Assembly (NCBI RefSeq): GCF_009730915.1 | Contig: NC_052474.1 | Location: 5,987,501-6,051,500 of the forward strand | From: Dioscorea cayenensis subsp. rotundata | Taxonomy: Eukaryota; Streptophyta; Magnoliopsida; Dioscoreales; Dioscoreaceae | Direction of reading: 5' to 3' | DNA: 64,000 nucleotides | Part shown: positions 33,301 to 45,834 of the stretch, one piece after another | How positions within the stretch are numbered: the first letter of the stretch is position 1 | Layout: the number at the start of each line of letters is the position of its first letter | The notes under the pieces: model-generated | What the model saw: only the letters and a program-made list of their open reading frames with translations | The model's database searches: none | Told to the model about the DNA's origin: nothing | Made by a program: the position numbers and the translations under genes

Positions 33301-36300
33301 GTCTTCCCCGCAGGAACACAGAGAGTGAAGTCCTTGATTACAAATGTGTCTGGTCTCGATGGGTAGGAAAATCGGATGTTTTTGAACTCAATTTCACCTT
33401 GGATGTGGTCTAGAGTTAGGCCTTTTGGGTCTTCAGTGTCTATTTTTGGAATGCGGTTGATCCTTTCGAGAATTCGGGTTGCAGCGATGGATGCATCGGT
33501 GAAATGCTTCACTTCAGGGAGAGCCATTCCAAGCGACCTTCATTGTGAGTAAATTCTTGTGAGTTTTTTCAAGCAATTAGGATGAAATCTCAGGTTAGTA
33601 ATGAAAAAGAAAAGGATGATTCTTTGTGTTTATGTATATATATTTATGATTTTTTTTTCCTTTGATTGAATTCTTTTCTTCGAGTTTTGTGGAAAACAGA
33701 ATTAACATTGAAGCAAGTTGGTGAATATACTAAAAAAATTGTCAAAGAAACACAGAATTTTGTAATTGAGAATGACTACTAATGAAATGTTTCTTTAGAA
33801 AAAGAGGATGATAATAATATTCTCTTTGTTAGGTGCTCTTTTGGACAAGTTCGAAGCTCAAGCACATAATCACTGTTTGGAGGGAGTGCCTGCCTAACCA
33901 CTTAAAGCCAAATTTTCAAGGTACAAAGTGTTGGAGTTTGTTTTTTCTTTTTTCTTCTTTTGGAAAAAGCAGTAAAAAAAATCTATCGAATTCAAGGTCA
34001 TTTTCTTTCAGGTTAAAATTTTATATTAGATCATGTATTTAAAGCATGATTGATAGTAGTATCACTGATATCAAGCATCTATAAATGTTCTATCAATGTA
34101 ACCTTTTAGATTGGATCGAGATACCATACCATTTCATCCTCTTGTAAATGTTTGAAGCACTAAATTTAATGATCACCTTTTTTAAAGTGACATTTTACCG
34201 ACATAATCAGCAAATTATTTGTCTATAAATCATAACTGTTTTAAATCTAATTTTCACATTCTATTGACATGACATTTCAATTAAGAATCGATCCCTTATC
34301 ACCCCATCAAATCTTCCTATTGAAATAACTAGATGCTGTTTCTTCTCATGTTCGAGACTTAGATCCAAACATCTAACAGTGTTTTTTGAAACTTGAGTAT
34401 TATGATAATCATCGATGCATGCTTCTATATCTATATGTTAAATTTAGCTCTTACATTTTATCAACTCTTTCAAATTCTAGCGATCTCTTGTTATCTCATC
34501 ACATCATATTATTCATCAAAATAAAAAGATGATGTTTCATTTCATGTTCGAGCCTCTAAATCTAATGGTGTTCTTTGAAGTTACATCATTGACAAAATCA
34601 ACGAAACATACATCTACAAATGCAATTGTTTTTGTTGAGTTAAATCTCTGTCTTACTTTCTATCGGCCTAACTTTCTATCTCCCTTCTTGTTTTGAAAAA
34701 AGTAATTGATCCTTCATGTTTGACTCTAGATCTAAGAATCTTCATTAAAGCATTAGTACTACTATAATCATCGATCTGCATCTACATATAAATGACTATT
34801 TTTGTTAAGTAGTCATTTATTTATGGATGATCAGATCCTAATATCTCACAACGCAAGCCCTCTCATCCAAATAAAAAAGACGATGTTCTCTGTCATGCTT
34901 GAGATGGTAAATTTACAGATATTTACTAAAGTGATATTACTTTACTGATACTTGCCGAAATATACATCTATAAATGCTTTTTTCTGAGGCAAAGATAAGT
35001 CTTACTTTATCGACCACTATCGTATAATCATATCCCCTCAGTTGAAATAAAAGGCAAAGGTTTCTTTTCATGTTCGAGCTCAAGATGTAGCTAAAAGCCA
35101 GTTTTGTTAAATTTAGGCCTTACATTTACAAGCTTTAACTTTTTAGATTTGATTGATCATTCATCAAATAAAAAGAGGATGTTTCTTTCCATGTATGTTA
35201 ATTTGAGACCTTAGATCCAACAACATCCCTTTAAAGTAGCAATACCGACAATACCGACATAATCATGTATAAAGACAAACATATATAAACAACTTGTCCT
35301 TTCTCAATCTTAAATTAACTATCATCTTAACAACATAGATTTAAAAGGAAAAAAACCATAACATTCCTTTTTAATATTTGAAATTCTAGATGAAGTACTA
35401 CTCTATCCTTCGAGAAAATCTAACACAAATCATTGAAACATGCATCTATAAATGTACATATATATATATGTGAAGATATATAAATGCAAGGTCAAAGGAA
35501 TAATATCACTTACAGTCCACCTAAGACAAAGGAAATTCCAGCTGCATAGATTCTTCCTCCACTTTCACCATGATACATTACCAATCTACTTCCATACCAA
35601 GCAAGGAATCCCCAAATTGCAAAGGAGAGTCCTGTGCTCCCCACTGCCAAACCTTTTGCTATCCCTTGCTTGATTCCTAGCTTAACAGTACTATCCAAAA
35701 TGGTTTCATACTTCTTCATGATCCTTTTTTCTGCAGTAAATGAATACACAGTTTTGATTGAGCTCAAAGCTTGTTCTATGATCGTATTCGCCTTGGAGTA
35801 TTCCTTTCTGGTTGCATTGGAGAGATAGAGAAGATATTTCCCATAGATTATACCGGGAATTACAAGTAGTAGAAGAAGAGGAAAAGCTACCAAAGCCAAT
35901 CTCCATGAGAAGTATGTCGAGAAAATTATGCCGGAGATGAAAACTGAAGAGTGCATCAGAAATGTAGGCACCTGTTTTGAGAACATTAACAAATCATGTA
36001 TTATATATGCTTTCGGCATTAGATTTTTTTCTTTTTCTTTTCGAATGAATTCTATTTATATAAACACCTTTTCGCTTAATACTTCTTGAATAAGGGAAGT
36101 TTCTCGTGAAATGCTGTCGATGATTTCAGAAGTAGTTGCTTCTTGAGAATCAAAGAACTCGACTTCTTGCTTCAGGATTGATTCAAGATATCGATATCGA
36201 ATTCTAAGCACTTGTCTTTCACTTGTTCTACTCCAACAGTATCCTTCTGCAGCACATACACACACATACAATTAAATTAAAGCCAATATATAAATGCATG

Positions 36301-36739
36301 AAGTTTGAATTACTAGTAGAAATATAACATACCCATGAAAGCCACCACCAAGACTGCTAATCCTATGTAGACAAAGTACAAACAGTCCTGCAGAAATCAA
36401 ATGAACATACATATATATAATTTAATTAATTGTCAGAATGAATTAAAACAGTAAGAATTAATAAGCATTGAGATCACTACATTAACAAGAAAGAAGTCCA
36501 ACCTTCTCCACTTCATGCATGAACTTCATATTATTTTGTTTCTGATCACCATGAGCATGCCCACCCAAACTATTCATGACACTGCTGGCAAAGATAAGTA
36601 TGAAACCAGTTGAGCATCCATCACCAACAGCCCCCACAGTGCCCAACAACATCAGAAGAACATCAATCCAATCAGCAAAACTAAAGAACCCATGCATGTG
36701 ATGAGCTTTCTTCTTCTCACTCCTCTCAACTTCTGCCAT
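30359..36739 (-). CDS. ABCB (MDR/P-glycoprotein-type) ABC transporter, full length
   Basis: Predicted 1234-aa membrane exporter with layout TMD1-NBD1-TMD2-NBD2, the usual plant ABCB size. Exons on the minus strand: 36739-36503, 36387-36333, 36246-36068, 35971-35514, 33537-32997, 32847-32668, 32574-31288, 31213-30798, 30710-30359 (3705 nt, phases all fit). NBD1 has Walker [10 protein letters not shown] (about 394), signature LSGGQ (498), Walker B ILLLDE and H-loop His in [10 protein letters not shown] (554). NBD2 has GSSGCGKST (about 1031), LSGGQ (1135), [12 protein letters not shown] and [12 protein letters not shown]-loop Tyr residues are in FSYPSRP and FAYPTRP. All catalytic motifs are intact. 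The N-terminus ([20 protein letters not shown]) resembles the ABCB15-like subgroup. Substrate is unknown; ABCB proteins move auxin, alkaloids or other amphipathic compounds. Intron 4 is about 2 kb and repetitive. Confidence 0.94.
34060..35440. repeat. decayed tandem repeat in intron 4 of the ABCB gene
   Basis: Several copies of a roughly 150-210 bp unit recur with heavy divergence. Landmarks are AAAAAGATGATGTTTC-TTTTCATGTTCGAG, then TAGATCTAA-like, then ATACATCTATAAATGC, then TTTTGTTAAATTTAG-CTTACATTT. Examples start near 34325, 34525, 34690, 34870, 35050 and 35170. No coding frame runs through it, and the intron is flanked by ordinary splice sites. Confidence 0.65.
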
Positions 36740-36813
36740 TTTAATTTCTCAATCTCTATTTGCTATGTACTTAGCTTTGAGGAACTTGAAGCAACTTTGA
36801 GGAGCACCCAGTG

Positions 36814-36822
36814 TATTTATAT
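36814..36822 (-). promoter_or_regulatory. TATA box of the ABCB gene
   Basis: On the minus strand the sequence reads CATATAAATACACTGGG, with the TATA motif about 75 bp upstream of the ATG at 36739. This is a standard plant spacing and supports the chosen start codon. Confidence 0.55.
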
Positions 36823-36829
36823 GCTAGTT

Positions 36830-39800
36830 GGAGGATTCTGATGGCTGCTGAGCTGCCATTGTTGATGGTTTGTAAAGAAAAAGCCTCCTTTTTATTTACT
36901 TTTTTGTAGGACATGGCTTGGTTTGTCGGTTAATTCTTTATTAATTAGTGCGTGAGACCCTCTCACAACATGTCTTTGTAGTAGAAATGAGAGTATTTTT
37001 GTATCACATTTCCAAATGCCTGTCCAAAATAGAACAAGTTCTAGAAGTGACAATGAGAGAGTCAATGTTTGCTTAGGAATGTGAGATTTGAGGCTCTTTA
37101 TAATTATTAACTTTTAACTAGTATTATGGCTCTATGCCTAACCCCTTGTTAATTTCTTGCCCAAAAACATTTAAAAAATTGAGGTTGGGTAGTGTTAATT
37201 TGTCCTCTTCTTTATGATAAAGTATTTGTTAATTTTTCTTGTTTGTTGAAAAAATCACTTTGAAAAGTAAATTTAAAGCACCAACCTAGCATTGCTAGAT
37301 GAAGGGGTGTGGATTTTTCATTAACGAATGTGACAAGCACATATATCATAAATGGCGTGCACATAAAAGACAATAATGACCTGTTCGTACGCTCTCATTT
37401 AGCCAACACGAGAATTAGGTTGTAAACCACCAACCATAGTCACTGCCATTTGACATTTATATCCATGGCGTTTGAAATCTGTATCCATCACATTTTAAAC
37501 CTGAGTAATGCGTGTTCCATTAACCAAATATTTCATTTTAGGACTAGTGTCTTTGGGGCAAAGGTGCTTTAGTGTGTGAAACAAAATTTTCTATTATAAA
37601 AATGATTAAATTAAATTGAATTATATTAAAAATTCACTATTTTAAGGTATATTGTTATTATATAAAAATAAATAAATCATAATTTTATCAAAAAAATACA
37701 AAAAAAAATAATTACAAAACTATATAGCTAAATACAGAATAAGTAGATAGTACAAAATTTGATCTGCCCTATCATCCCCGATATAGTAAAATCAAACTAA
37801 TACTACATATGTAACAACAACTTGAACAAAAAATATTGGCAATACCAGAAAATAATTATCATAGAAATGGATTGAGGGATTAAACACCTTAATTCAATAA
37901 AATGTCATTTTATATAATAATATTAGAAAAAACCAACCACATGGAAAAAAGGAAAAATGAACAAAAATAGAGTCATTTATATCCAATTTTTTTCCTGAAA
38001 AAGAAGAGCAGCAAACCAAAAGTACAATCAACAAGAAAAACAAAGCAAAGAGTTCTCACCAGCAGTGAAGAACTCAGAAAAAGAAATACAAGTAAACAAA
38101 TAAGGCAGCTGGGAAAGCGAAGAAATCCGTCTGGAGTCACAAGACAGTCCGAGCTGCAAGAAGGAATAGATTACTTCTGAATCAATAGAGTGTCAAGATT
38201 GCCAGTGTTATCTTCGGTCCGTGCGCTCAGGAAGTCGAGGGAGCGCTTTATCTTCTTGGAGGCTTCATTGAGTGTTTGCTGGTGGGGTAAAGAAGCTGTA
38301 GAAAACCAAGCAAGCAGCATATTAATGATTTTGAATAATACTTTAGGAAAATGTAATGCAGTGTTTTGAAAGATGCGGTTGTTACGTTCCAGCCAAATAT
38401 TTCAGATAATTGCTCTAGAAAGTAGGTCCCACAGCAATCTAATGTTTGAATGTAATGAAGGTAACCATAAGGTCCAGATGTTTGGAACTGTGGAAGGTAA
38501 CCATAAATTAAATTGCTCTTTTTAGACTATGCCTATTCTTTCCGATTTTGGTCCTACTAATGTTTTCTCTCTAATAATATGAGTTTGGTTATAAGATATT
38601 TAAATTAAATAACCTTTATGTCAAAACCAATAAGAATTGAATTTATAAACAAATAACAGAACAAACAGAAAATATTTGCTTCTGATGCCTCTGCATGATT
38701 TACACATTGTTGCAATTCATTGATACCAGTACCACCACAACCTTTTGTCTTCTTTTGCTTTAATGAGTTTGCAACAGTGGCTAAAACTAAAAGCCTATTT
38801 GAAAAGAATAATCAAAGGTGCCCTCAGATCATGCCTCTAAGATAAAAATATCCCTTTGAAAAATTGCAGATAAAAATTCTAATTCTCAGAATAATTAATT
38901 AAATGGAGGCTGAGAATAATGTGTGAAAAATATGCTTAGCAGGGGATAGGGCCATGAAGTATCAAACGGTATCAAAGTTAAAAGAGCATCAATAAAGTAA
39001 ACAAGCTACTGTCCTGTCTTTTAACTGCAACTTGATATTTTATGTGGCTGGCTTTGTCAGGAACTCACTTTAATAAGTGAGTAGAATACTATGCATATAC
39101 AGGATTCATCTATCGGTCCTGGGCCCTCTATTTCTTCATTTTTGTTTTAGCTATTTTGTTGTATTCTATTTTTGAATGCATATTTCCTCTCATGGTATAA
39201 TCTTATTCTCTCTTTTCTAATCTTTGTATTCGGTTATTAAGATTTTTAGCTATTTTATTGTCATCTGTTCCTGAATGCATATTTTCATTCCTAGTGGATT
39301 TTTATTTTCTCTTTTTTTAATTTTTGTACTCAGTTACTAAGAGTTTTAACTATTTTGTTATCTTCTGTTTTTGGGTGCATATTTTCATTTCTGGTGGGCT
39401 CTTATTTTTCTTATTATATATATATATATATATAGACCATACGTTCCCTAAGAACGTCCCTAGTTTTAAATTCTGAGGATGTTTTCATCACACTCGTTGA
39501 TTCTTCATCTAAAGATTGTGATGTTTTCTCATGTCTCTATACACAAAAACTTTTCCCTAACGATCTGATCTCTCCCTCAGAGGCCATCCCGCACTATCAA
39601 GCTCCTCTTGTCGCCGGCCTCGTCCTCCATCTCCGCCAAGTTCATCTCACACTACGAAGCTCTTCCTCGGCGTCATTATATATATATATATATATGACAT
39701 TACAAACGTCCTCACATGATGAAAAAGGTATATAATAGAGAGGAATGAGCATAAACAGTGTTGTATACAATACATCTAGGTTGTACTCGGTAGCTGGAAA

Positions 39801-42800
39801 AGTGCTTGATTGGTTTGTAAAAATTTTTAGATTGTTGCAATTTGTTAAGTACTGGAACACCAATGATCGAATGGTTTTGGTTGAAAAAAAATTGTGCTTA
39901 GATTTCAATCCCCTAACCACTCCAAGGTTGTATAGAACATGCCCTCTTTATAAGATTACACTAAATTTTTTTATCATAATTATTTATTACCTTTGACTTA
40001 GAGAGCATAAGCAAAAATAACAAAAATATTATATAAATTTTATCCGAATTATATGGACTTTAGTTTGAGCTTTATTTGAATTAAAAATTGCCACTATATA
40101 TACAATGATAAATACAAATGAAGAGAAATTAAATATTCTTTTCTACCCATAATATGTATGCATTTGAGTAATTATCTTGAAACTCTAAACCTTTAGTTAA
40201 TCATGTTAATATTATTTTTTCTCTTTAATGTTCTTGCACTGTTATCAATCTCTCAACATTTATCATGTGTAGAAATATTGAACTAAAAATCAAAGAAGAT
40301 CATATCAAAACAGACCTACTATTATCACATGATAAAGATCTGAAAACTAATATTTCACTTTGATTAAGCAAAGCACGTGAATCAAAGTATATTAAATTCA
40401 TGATTAAGATAATCAATATGGTTTGAACGGGATTAGCATGTTTCATGTGTGGTTCAATTAATAAACAAATAAATCTAATTATAAAAAGAACAAGGCAAAT
40501 AAAATTAAATTGTTCACGTGCTAATTAATATAATATACAAAAGAACAACAATTAAGGAATATTAATAATTTGCTTAAGCGGACGCCTACTCCATAAACCT
40601 TAAAAACTTTTTTTTACTAGAATTTCTATTATTGTACTAGTGAACATTAGTGAGATATATATACAACAATAAATCACAAAAATATTTTTGAAAATAATAA
40701 CATATATAAGCAATCAAATGGTAGAATGTTAAAAATAAATATTTTTGAAAAAAAAAGAGAAAAACAAATAACAATGATAATATATTATTTTCACTTTTAC
40801 TCATAAAAAAGTTTAGCAATTTGCTTGCATATGCTTGAGTTTAGTTTTTAATATTGCAAAATCATATTTTAATGAATAAAAAATAATAAAGCTTGGAACC
40901 GTAGGCAAAACTACTGGTAACCATCAATGCTTGTGATTGAAAGGTCTCAAGTTTGAGTTTCTCGTATTATAATTCATTTTTTAGGTCCCATGTGAGAGTT
41001 CTGTGTGAAGAATACCTCTCGTTTTCTTTTTCAAGTGGAGTTTATATATATATCTCTAAGAGGTCAGTCAAGCCACCGTGATTGATGCACCCCGTATGTG
41101 TTTGTCTTTTGTTTTGTTGCTTATCGACTTTGTAAAAAAAAAAATCCATAATATTTTACAAAACCCAACCACCTGAAACCTAACTCTGAATAATTAGTAT
41201 AATAAAGGGTTATTCTCTGAATATTCACAATATATCCAAATTCATTTAATAATGTTTCAACGAAACAAACTAGTGTTGTGTATTTGGTGGCGTGGGTGGA
41301 AATAATAAATATATGAATAGCTTTTCAGAATGCATACATATATAATAAGGCTAAAGCTAGAGTGGGGTGCTAACTAAGAACATCCTTTTGATTAACTAGA
41401 TTTAAACCATAGGTTAATTAATGAAGACAAGAAAAATGATATCCCAATTATTGTCTTACCCAACCTATGACACAAGACATTGTTAAGCATTCAAGCATGG
41501 GAGTGTGATGTTGAAAAAGGTGAAGCCATTAACAATTTCATTATTAACATAAACAATAGTTTTTGGTCCCTAATGGGCTCTAGTCTCATTTTTAAACTAT
41601 ATATATTAATCTTAAGCTAGTTCATGACTTGTATAATGATGCACAACTAATGGTTCTTTTTCACCTAAAGTTTCTCCACTTGCTCCTCTTGATGGTTTCA
41701 TCCCTAAAAATTAATACACATAGGAGCATGTAATTTAAAATTCTTAAACATTATAAGATTTATTATTTTGCTTCAAATAAATTGTGTAATGTTTCAATGA
41801 TATCTATATAATATATATAAAATTATTGAATATTCTGATTATGAGTTTTTAATTTTTTTCCTTTTGGCAAGATAGGTGATAAAAAAAATAAAATTTTAAA
41901 AACTGTTATGCACTGAGATTTTAATTTTTTTTTTTCTCCGAGGAGGGTTTAGCTCTCCTACTCATAACAATAGTTGAAGATCATAGCATGTGTCCACATT
42001 TATTAAAAAAAAACTTATAATTTTTTTATAATATATATTTTAAAAAGAATATATTCTATTATATCTGGCTTCGCTAATTTGTTAAAAAAAACTATATTAT
42101 ATTTCTACATTGGAATAAATAGTGGTAATTAGATTTTTATTTTATTAAATAGTGTATCAATGTGAAAAACAACAACGAAAACTTTTAATTGTATATATTC
42201 TTTTTGTGCCATAAACCTTACTTTCTATTTTATTTAATTACTATCATATAAATAGAATAAAGCTGCATGGTGATATGACTATAATGCACTAAAAAGTGGT
42301 AGAATATGAGATTAGATGTTGATTTTAAGTGCCACATAAAGCACTCTCTACAGTAATCCTCATTAATCATGTTAATTGCTAATCGGATTGCCACCTCTCT
42401 TTTTTTTAACTAAAAGTGAAAAAAAATTAAATGTATATTTAATGAAACATTGTAATAAGTTCAAATTAAAATATCTAATTTGCAATATTTTACTGTTGAT
42501 ATCTTAATTTTTTATTGAATTAATTCCAACCAGATAATTTTTTTAATAAAATTTTTCCATTTTGTTTATTGTGTTCTTGTAGGAAATTTTTTTCTAATAA
42601 ATTTGCAATATATATTATAATAAAATGGAATTGTCTCATAAATTATAATGGTTAGTTATTTTTTAAAGGATTATGAATAAATACTCTTCTTGCACTCAAT
42701 TTTTGAAAATCTCCTTTTTCACTAATATTTTCTAACAAATGTAACTTATACAATTTAAAAGTACTTTTGTTAAGATTTACATCAAAATGAAATCATGGTT

Positions 42801-43380
42801 TAGTTTTTCTAAAAAACACTTATGAAAAAACAACTTTAAAAAAACAAAATTACCTTTCTGTGAACCAATATAAACAAACTTATTTATACTTCAACATATA
42901 TGAAATTTATAATTTAATAATAACATTTAGATCTGTGCTTTTAATTTCCTTTGAGAAAAGAGAAAAGAGAGCGATTAACATGACATCAACAAAGACAAAA
43001 AATAAAAGTAAAAAAAAAGATAGATGATTAGTGGAAGAGTGGAGCGTCCCTTTAAATCTTTGCTTTAGTTATAAAAATGATAAAATTAAATTAAATTAAA
43101 CAAAAATAAAAAGTAACAAAGCCATAGTTGGAAGATGCATTGACTTCTATTTTAAAGTCTAACAAAAGTAAATATAAATTTACAAAGAAAAGAAATCACA
43201 TCATTACAATGATCAAAATCATGTAATATATTGAACTTGTGTTTTAATTCAAAAAAATGACTTCATAAATTAAGTACATATAGATCCAAACTCTTCTTTC
43301 CAAAAAATCACTTGCAACAAAGCCAAATACAAATAGAACACTTCCCTTTCCAAAGACAAATTGAAATTTAAAAGTAAAAC
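36830..43380. other. AT-rich intergenic region with scattered repeats
   Basis: No gene recognised over about 6.5 kb. It holds a LINE fragment (37985-38470), short TA tracts (about 39416-39434 and 39676-39694) and, between those tracts, a 240-bp GC-richer patch of unknown origin. The remainder is low-complexity AT-rich DNA; the open frames are short and have no family features. Confidence 0.6.
37985..38470 (-). mobile_element. 5'-truncated LINE fragment, minus strand
   Basis: The minus-strand translation gives the end of LINE ORF2, with strings VLFKIINMLLAWFSTA and KKIKRSLDFLSAR at about 38220-38340. These align with IIFKTANMLLSWFPTA and KKIKRSLDFFSAR-like residues of the LINE ending at 4099. 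The 3' UTR part follows toward 37985, where a T-rich run marks the tail. It is closer to the first LINE than to the second by eye. Confidence 0.75.
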
Positions 43381-43828
43381 TCAAACAAACAAATAGACAA
43401 ACAAGTGAAAGAGAAGTGTTAGGAATGTTGCAACAATAAGTTGTTGAGAAAGAGAGATTGTTTTCTCTTTATGAGAATTTGTGATGGATGATGATGATGA
43501 TGATGATGATGTTGATGATGCATTAAGTGAATAAAAGAATGCCATTGAGATGATGGAGGAGGAGGAGGAGGGGACATTGTTGTCACTTTGGTGGAAGATC
43601 ACTTGTTTTCCAATGGCATGCTTGTAGAAGCCACCACTACATTTCTTCATAAAAACAAAGATAAGTACTATAAGAATGTTTTTATTTTTATTTTTATATA
43701 TTTTTTTTCTTGCATAAACAACAACAATAATAAAAAGATAAAAATAAAAAATAATACACAAATTTATAAATATTTTTTTAAAAAATATATTGATTGACCA
43801 GATAGAACTGTACGTTGGTACTTTCTCA

Positions 43829-43904
<76 letters not shown>

Positions 43905-45804
43905 AGTTTAAATTATTATTATTATTTTTTAGGTATCAAATTGGAATAAATATCTAATACATGAAAATAAAAATTCATAAATTAATTAATATTATAATAT
44001 TACAAAAACAATTTCCACTTATACAAGCTTGAATGCAAAAAAATAATAATAATAATAAAATAATAGAAGTTTAGGGTTAGTTTGGAGTTGTTTTTACACT
44101 TCCTAATTAAATTTTCAATAACTCAAAGTTCTTTTATAGTATATGATTTGTTAAGAAATTTGAAGAAATTAAATTTGGAATATAAAAAGCTTATAAAATA
44201 AAATATAAAAGAGTTTTACTAAAAAATAACATTTTTTTAAACTCCTAGTAAAGGCTATGAATCATAACTTTTAACTAGAAATTTAAATCTTAGGGTGAAT
44301 ATTCAAATATATCCTATGTTTGACTCAAATGACAAATTAAGATTAATATAAACCATAAATCCTGTTTAAGTTAAACCAATTAAAATTTCATAATACGAAT
44401 TAACATAACATGCTCAAATAAGTTAAACAATGATACCAATTTTAAATTTAATCTAATTAATGTTGTTGGAAGTAGTAAAAAAAATTTACTTCCAACCACA
44501 ATAATAATACATACTATCATTAATAAAAACAGAAAACTTAAACAACCATAATAATAATAATAATAATAATATAAGATTGAGATGAAGAAAAACAAACCTG
44601 TAATTGGTCACCAAGAGTGAGAACAAGTGCATCCTTATTGGGAGTGAATGAAAGCCATCTCTCCTTAAAGTAGACTTGAAATGTTGTAGCATTTGAAGGA
44701 ACATGCAAAGCGAGGCCATGAGAACAACCCCAACTCCTCATCAACACTCTCAGCATCATCATCATCTCATGTTTCTCTTTATAATAATTCTTATTCTCAT
44801 AATTCTTATCACCAACTTCACAGTGTTTATGCACACAAAAGTATGACACTTGTTCATTCACTTCTTTCTCAATATTATGCATGTTTTTATCTTTCAGTAT
44901 TTCCATGATTTTGTTGCAAATCTTCTCCATGTCTAACCATAGCCTCTCCATTTTGTCTCTATATTAATAAATAAATAAATAAATAATCATTCACATAAGT
45001 AATAATGAGAAATTTTTTTTTTCTCTAAAATTAATAAAATAAAATTTATGAATAACCAGCCACCATAGTTAAGAAAACATTATTAAAATTATATATAAAA
45101 ACTTGATTTATATTGTGCCAAAAAAATTATCTGTTTTTCTTATATATTTTAATATATATTTAAAAATAAAAAAATAATAATATAAATGCGTTCTGCGTCA
45201 CAGATCAGGAGGTTAGGTTATGATGCATCCATCCCAAGGCAATCTCACGGCTAGGAATGTCCCAATGTTTTTCAAAAAAATTAAATTAATTTATTTATAT
45301 ATAAAAAAAGACATACCTGAAACCGTTGGAATTCCACTTCGAAATTCCCGCCATTTCTTCGAGGCTGCTTCCGTCCCACCAAAAGCTCTCCTCGTCGTCG
45401 TCTTCTACATCGAATCCCCACCTCCGCTCCGGCGATCTCGCCGCCTTCTTCTTCTCCTCTGGAGTGGTTCCAAATGCATCGGCAGCGGCCACAGCAGCCT
45501 CTTCGATTAGATCCCTCGGGATCCCATGATTCACCAGCTGGACGCACCCGATCGCCGCCGCCGATGATCTTAGCTCCCTCGCCACTGATTTCTCCGACAA
45601 AGGAGAGATCAGAGACCCCCAATCGATTTCCGGTGGATTTCTCACCACGATTTCTCGTTGAACGATCCGATCGGGCAAGATTAGGTTTGGGACTCGTAGA
45701 GCGTGCTTCATGAACCGATCGAGATCGTCGTCTTCAGATGATTCTGGCCTCTCTCTGGCCGCCGGGGATGGAGGCGGTGCTCGGCTTCGTGGGGAGGTGT
45801 CCAT
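43381..45804 (-). CDS. 2OG-Fe(II) oxygenase-like protein with degenerate active site and hydrophobic C-terminus
   Basis: Predicted 370 aa from exons 45804-45317, 44958-44598 and 43644-43381 (1113 nt, GT-AG, phases fit). The N-terminal DIOX_N domain is clear (EIDWGSLISPL, then AAAIGCVQLVNHGIPRDLIEEA). The C-terminal jelly-roll follows family order: LRVLMRSWGCSHGLALHV, KERWLSFTPNKDALVLTLGDQLQ, then KCSGGFYKHAIGK. Active members bind iron with HxD and a distal His; here the first site reads SHGLALHVPSN with no Asp two residues after a His, and the distal site reads YKHAIGK, so activity is doubtful. Exon 3 adds Ser-rich tracts encoded by trinucleotide repeats, and the last about 20 residues (QQLIVATFLTLLFHLFVYLF) form a potential tail anchor. 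Exon 3 assignment is less certain than exons 1-2. Substrate unknown. Confidence 0.75.
43486..43520. repeat. GAT trinucleotide repeat in coding exon 3 of the 2OG-like gene
   Basis: A GATGATGAT tract on the + strand, read on the coding (minus) strand as mostly TCA codons. It produces the poly-Ser run SSTSSSSSSSS. A second Ser run upstream comes from a GGA-rich tract at about 43553-43572. Confidence 0.85.
43834..43901. repeat. (TA)n microsatellite in intron 2 of the 2OG-like gene
   Basis: About 33 uninterrupted TA units within the intron between exons 2 and 3. Confidence 0.95.
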
Positions 45805-45834
45805 GAGATCAGTGGAGATGGAGTTCTGGATCTA

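Noticed and set aside
43486..43901. Regular short repeats as a CRISPR-like array
   Set aside because: They are simple GAT and TA microsatellites in a plant nuclear sequence; there are no spacers.
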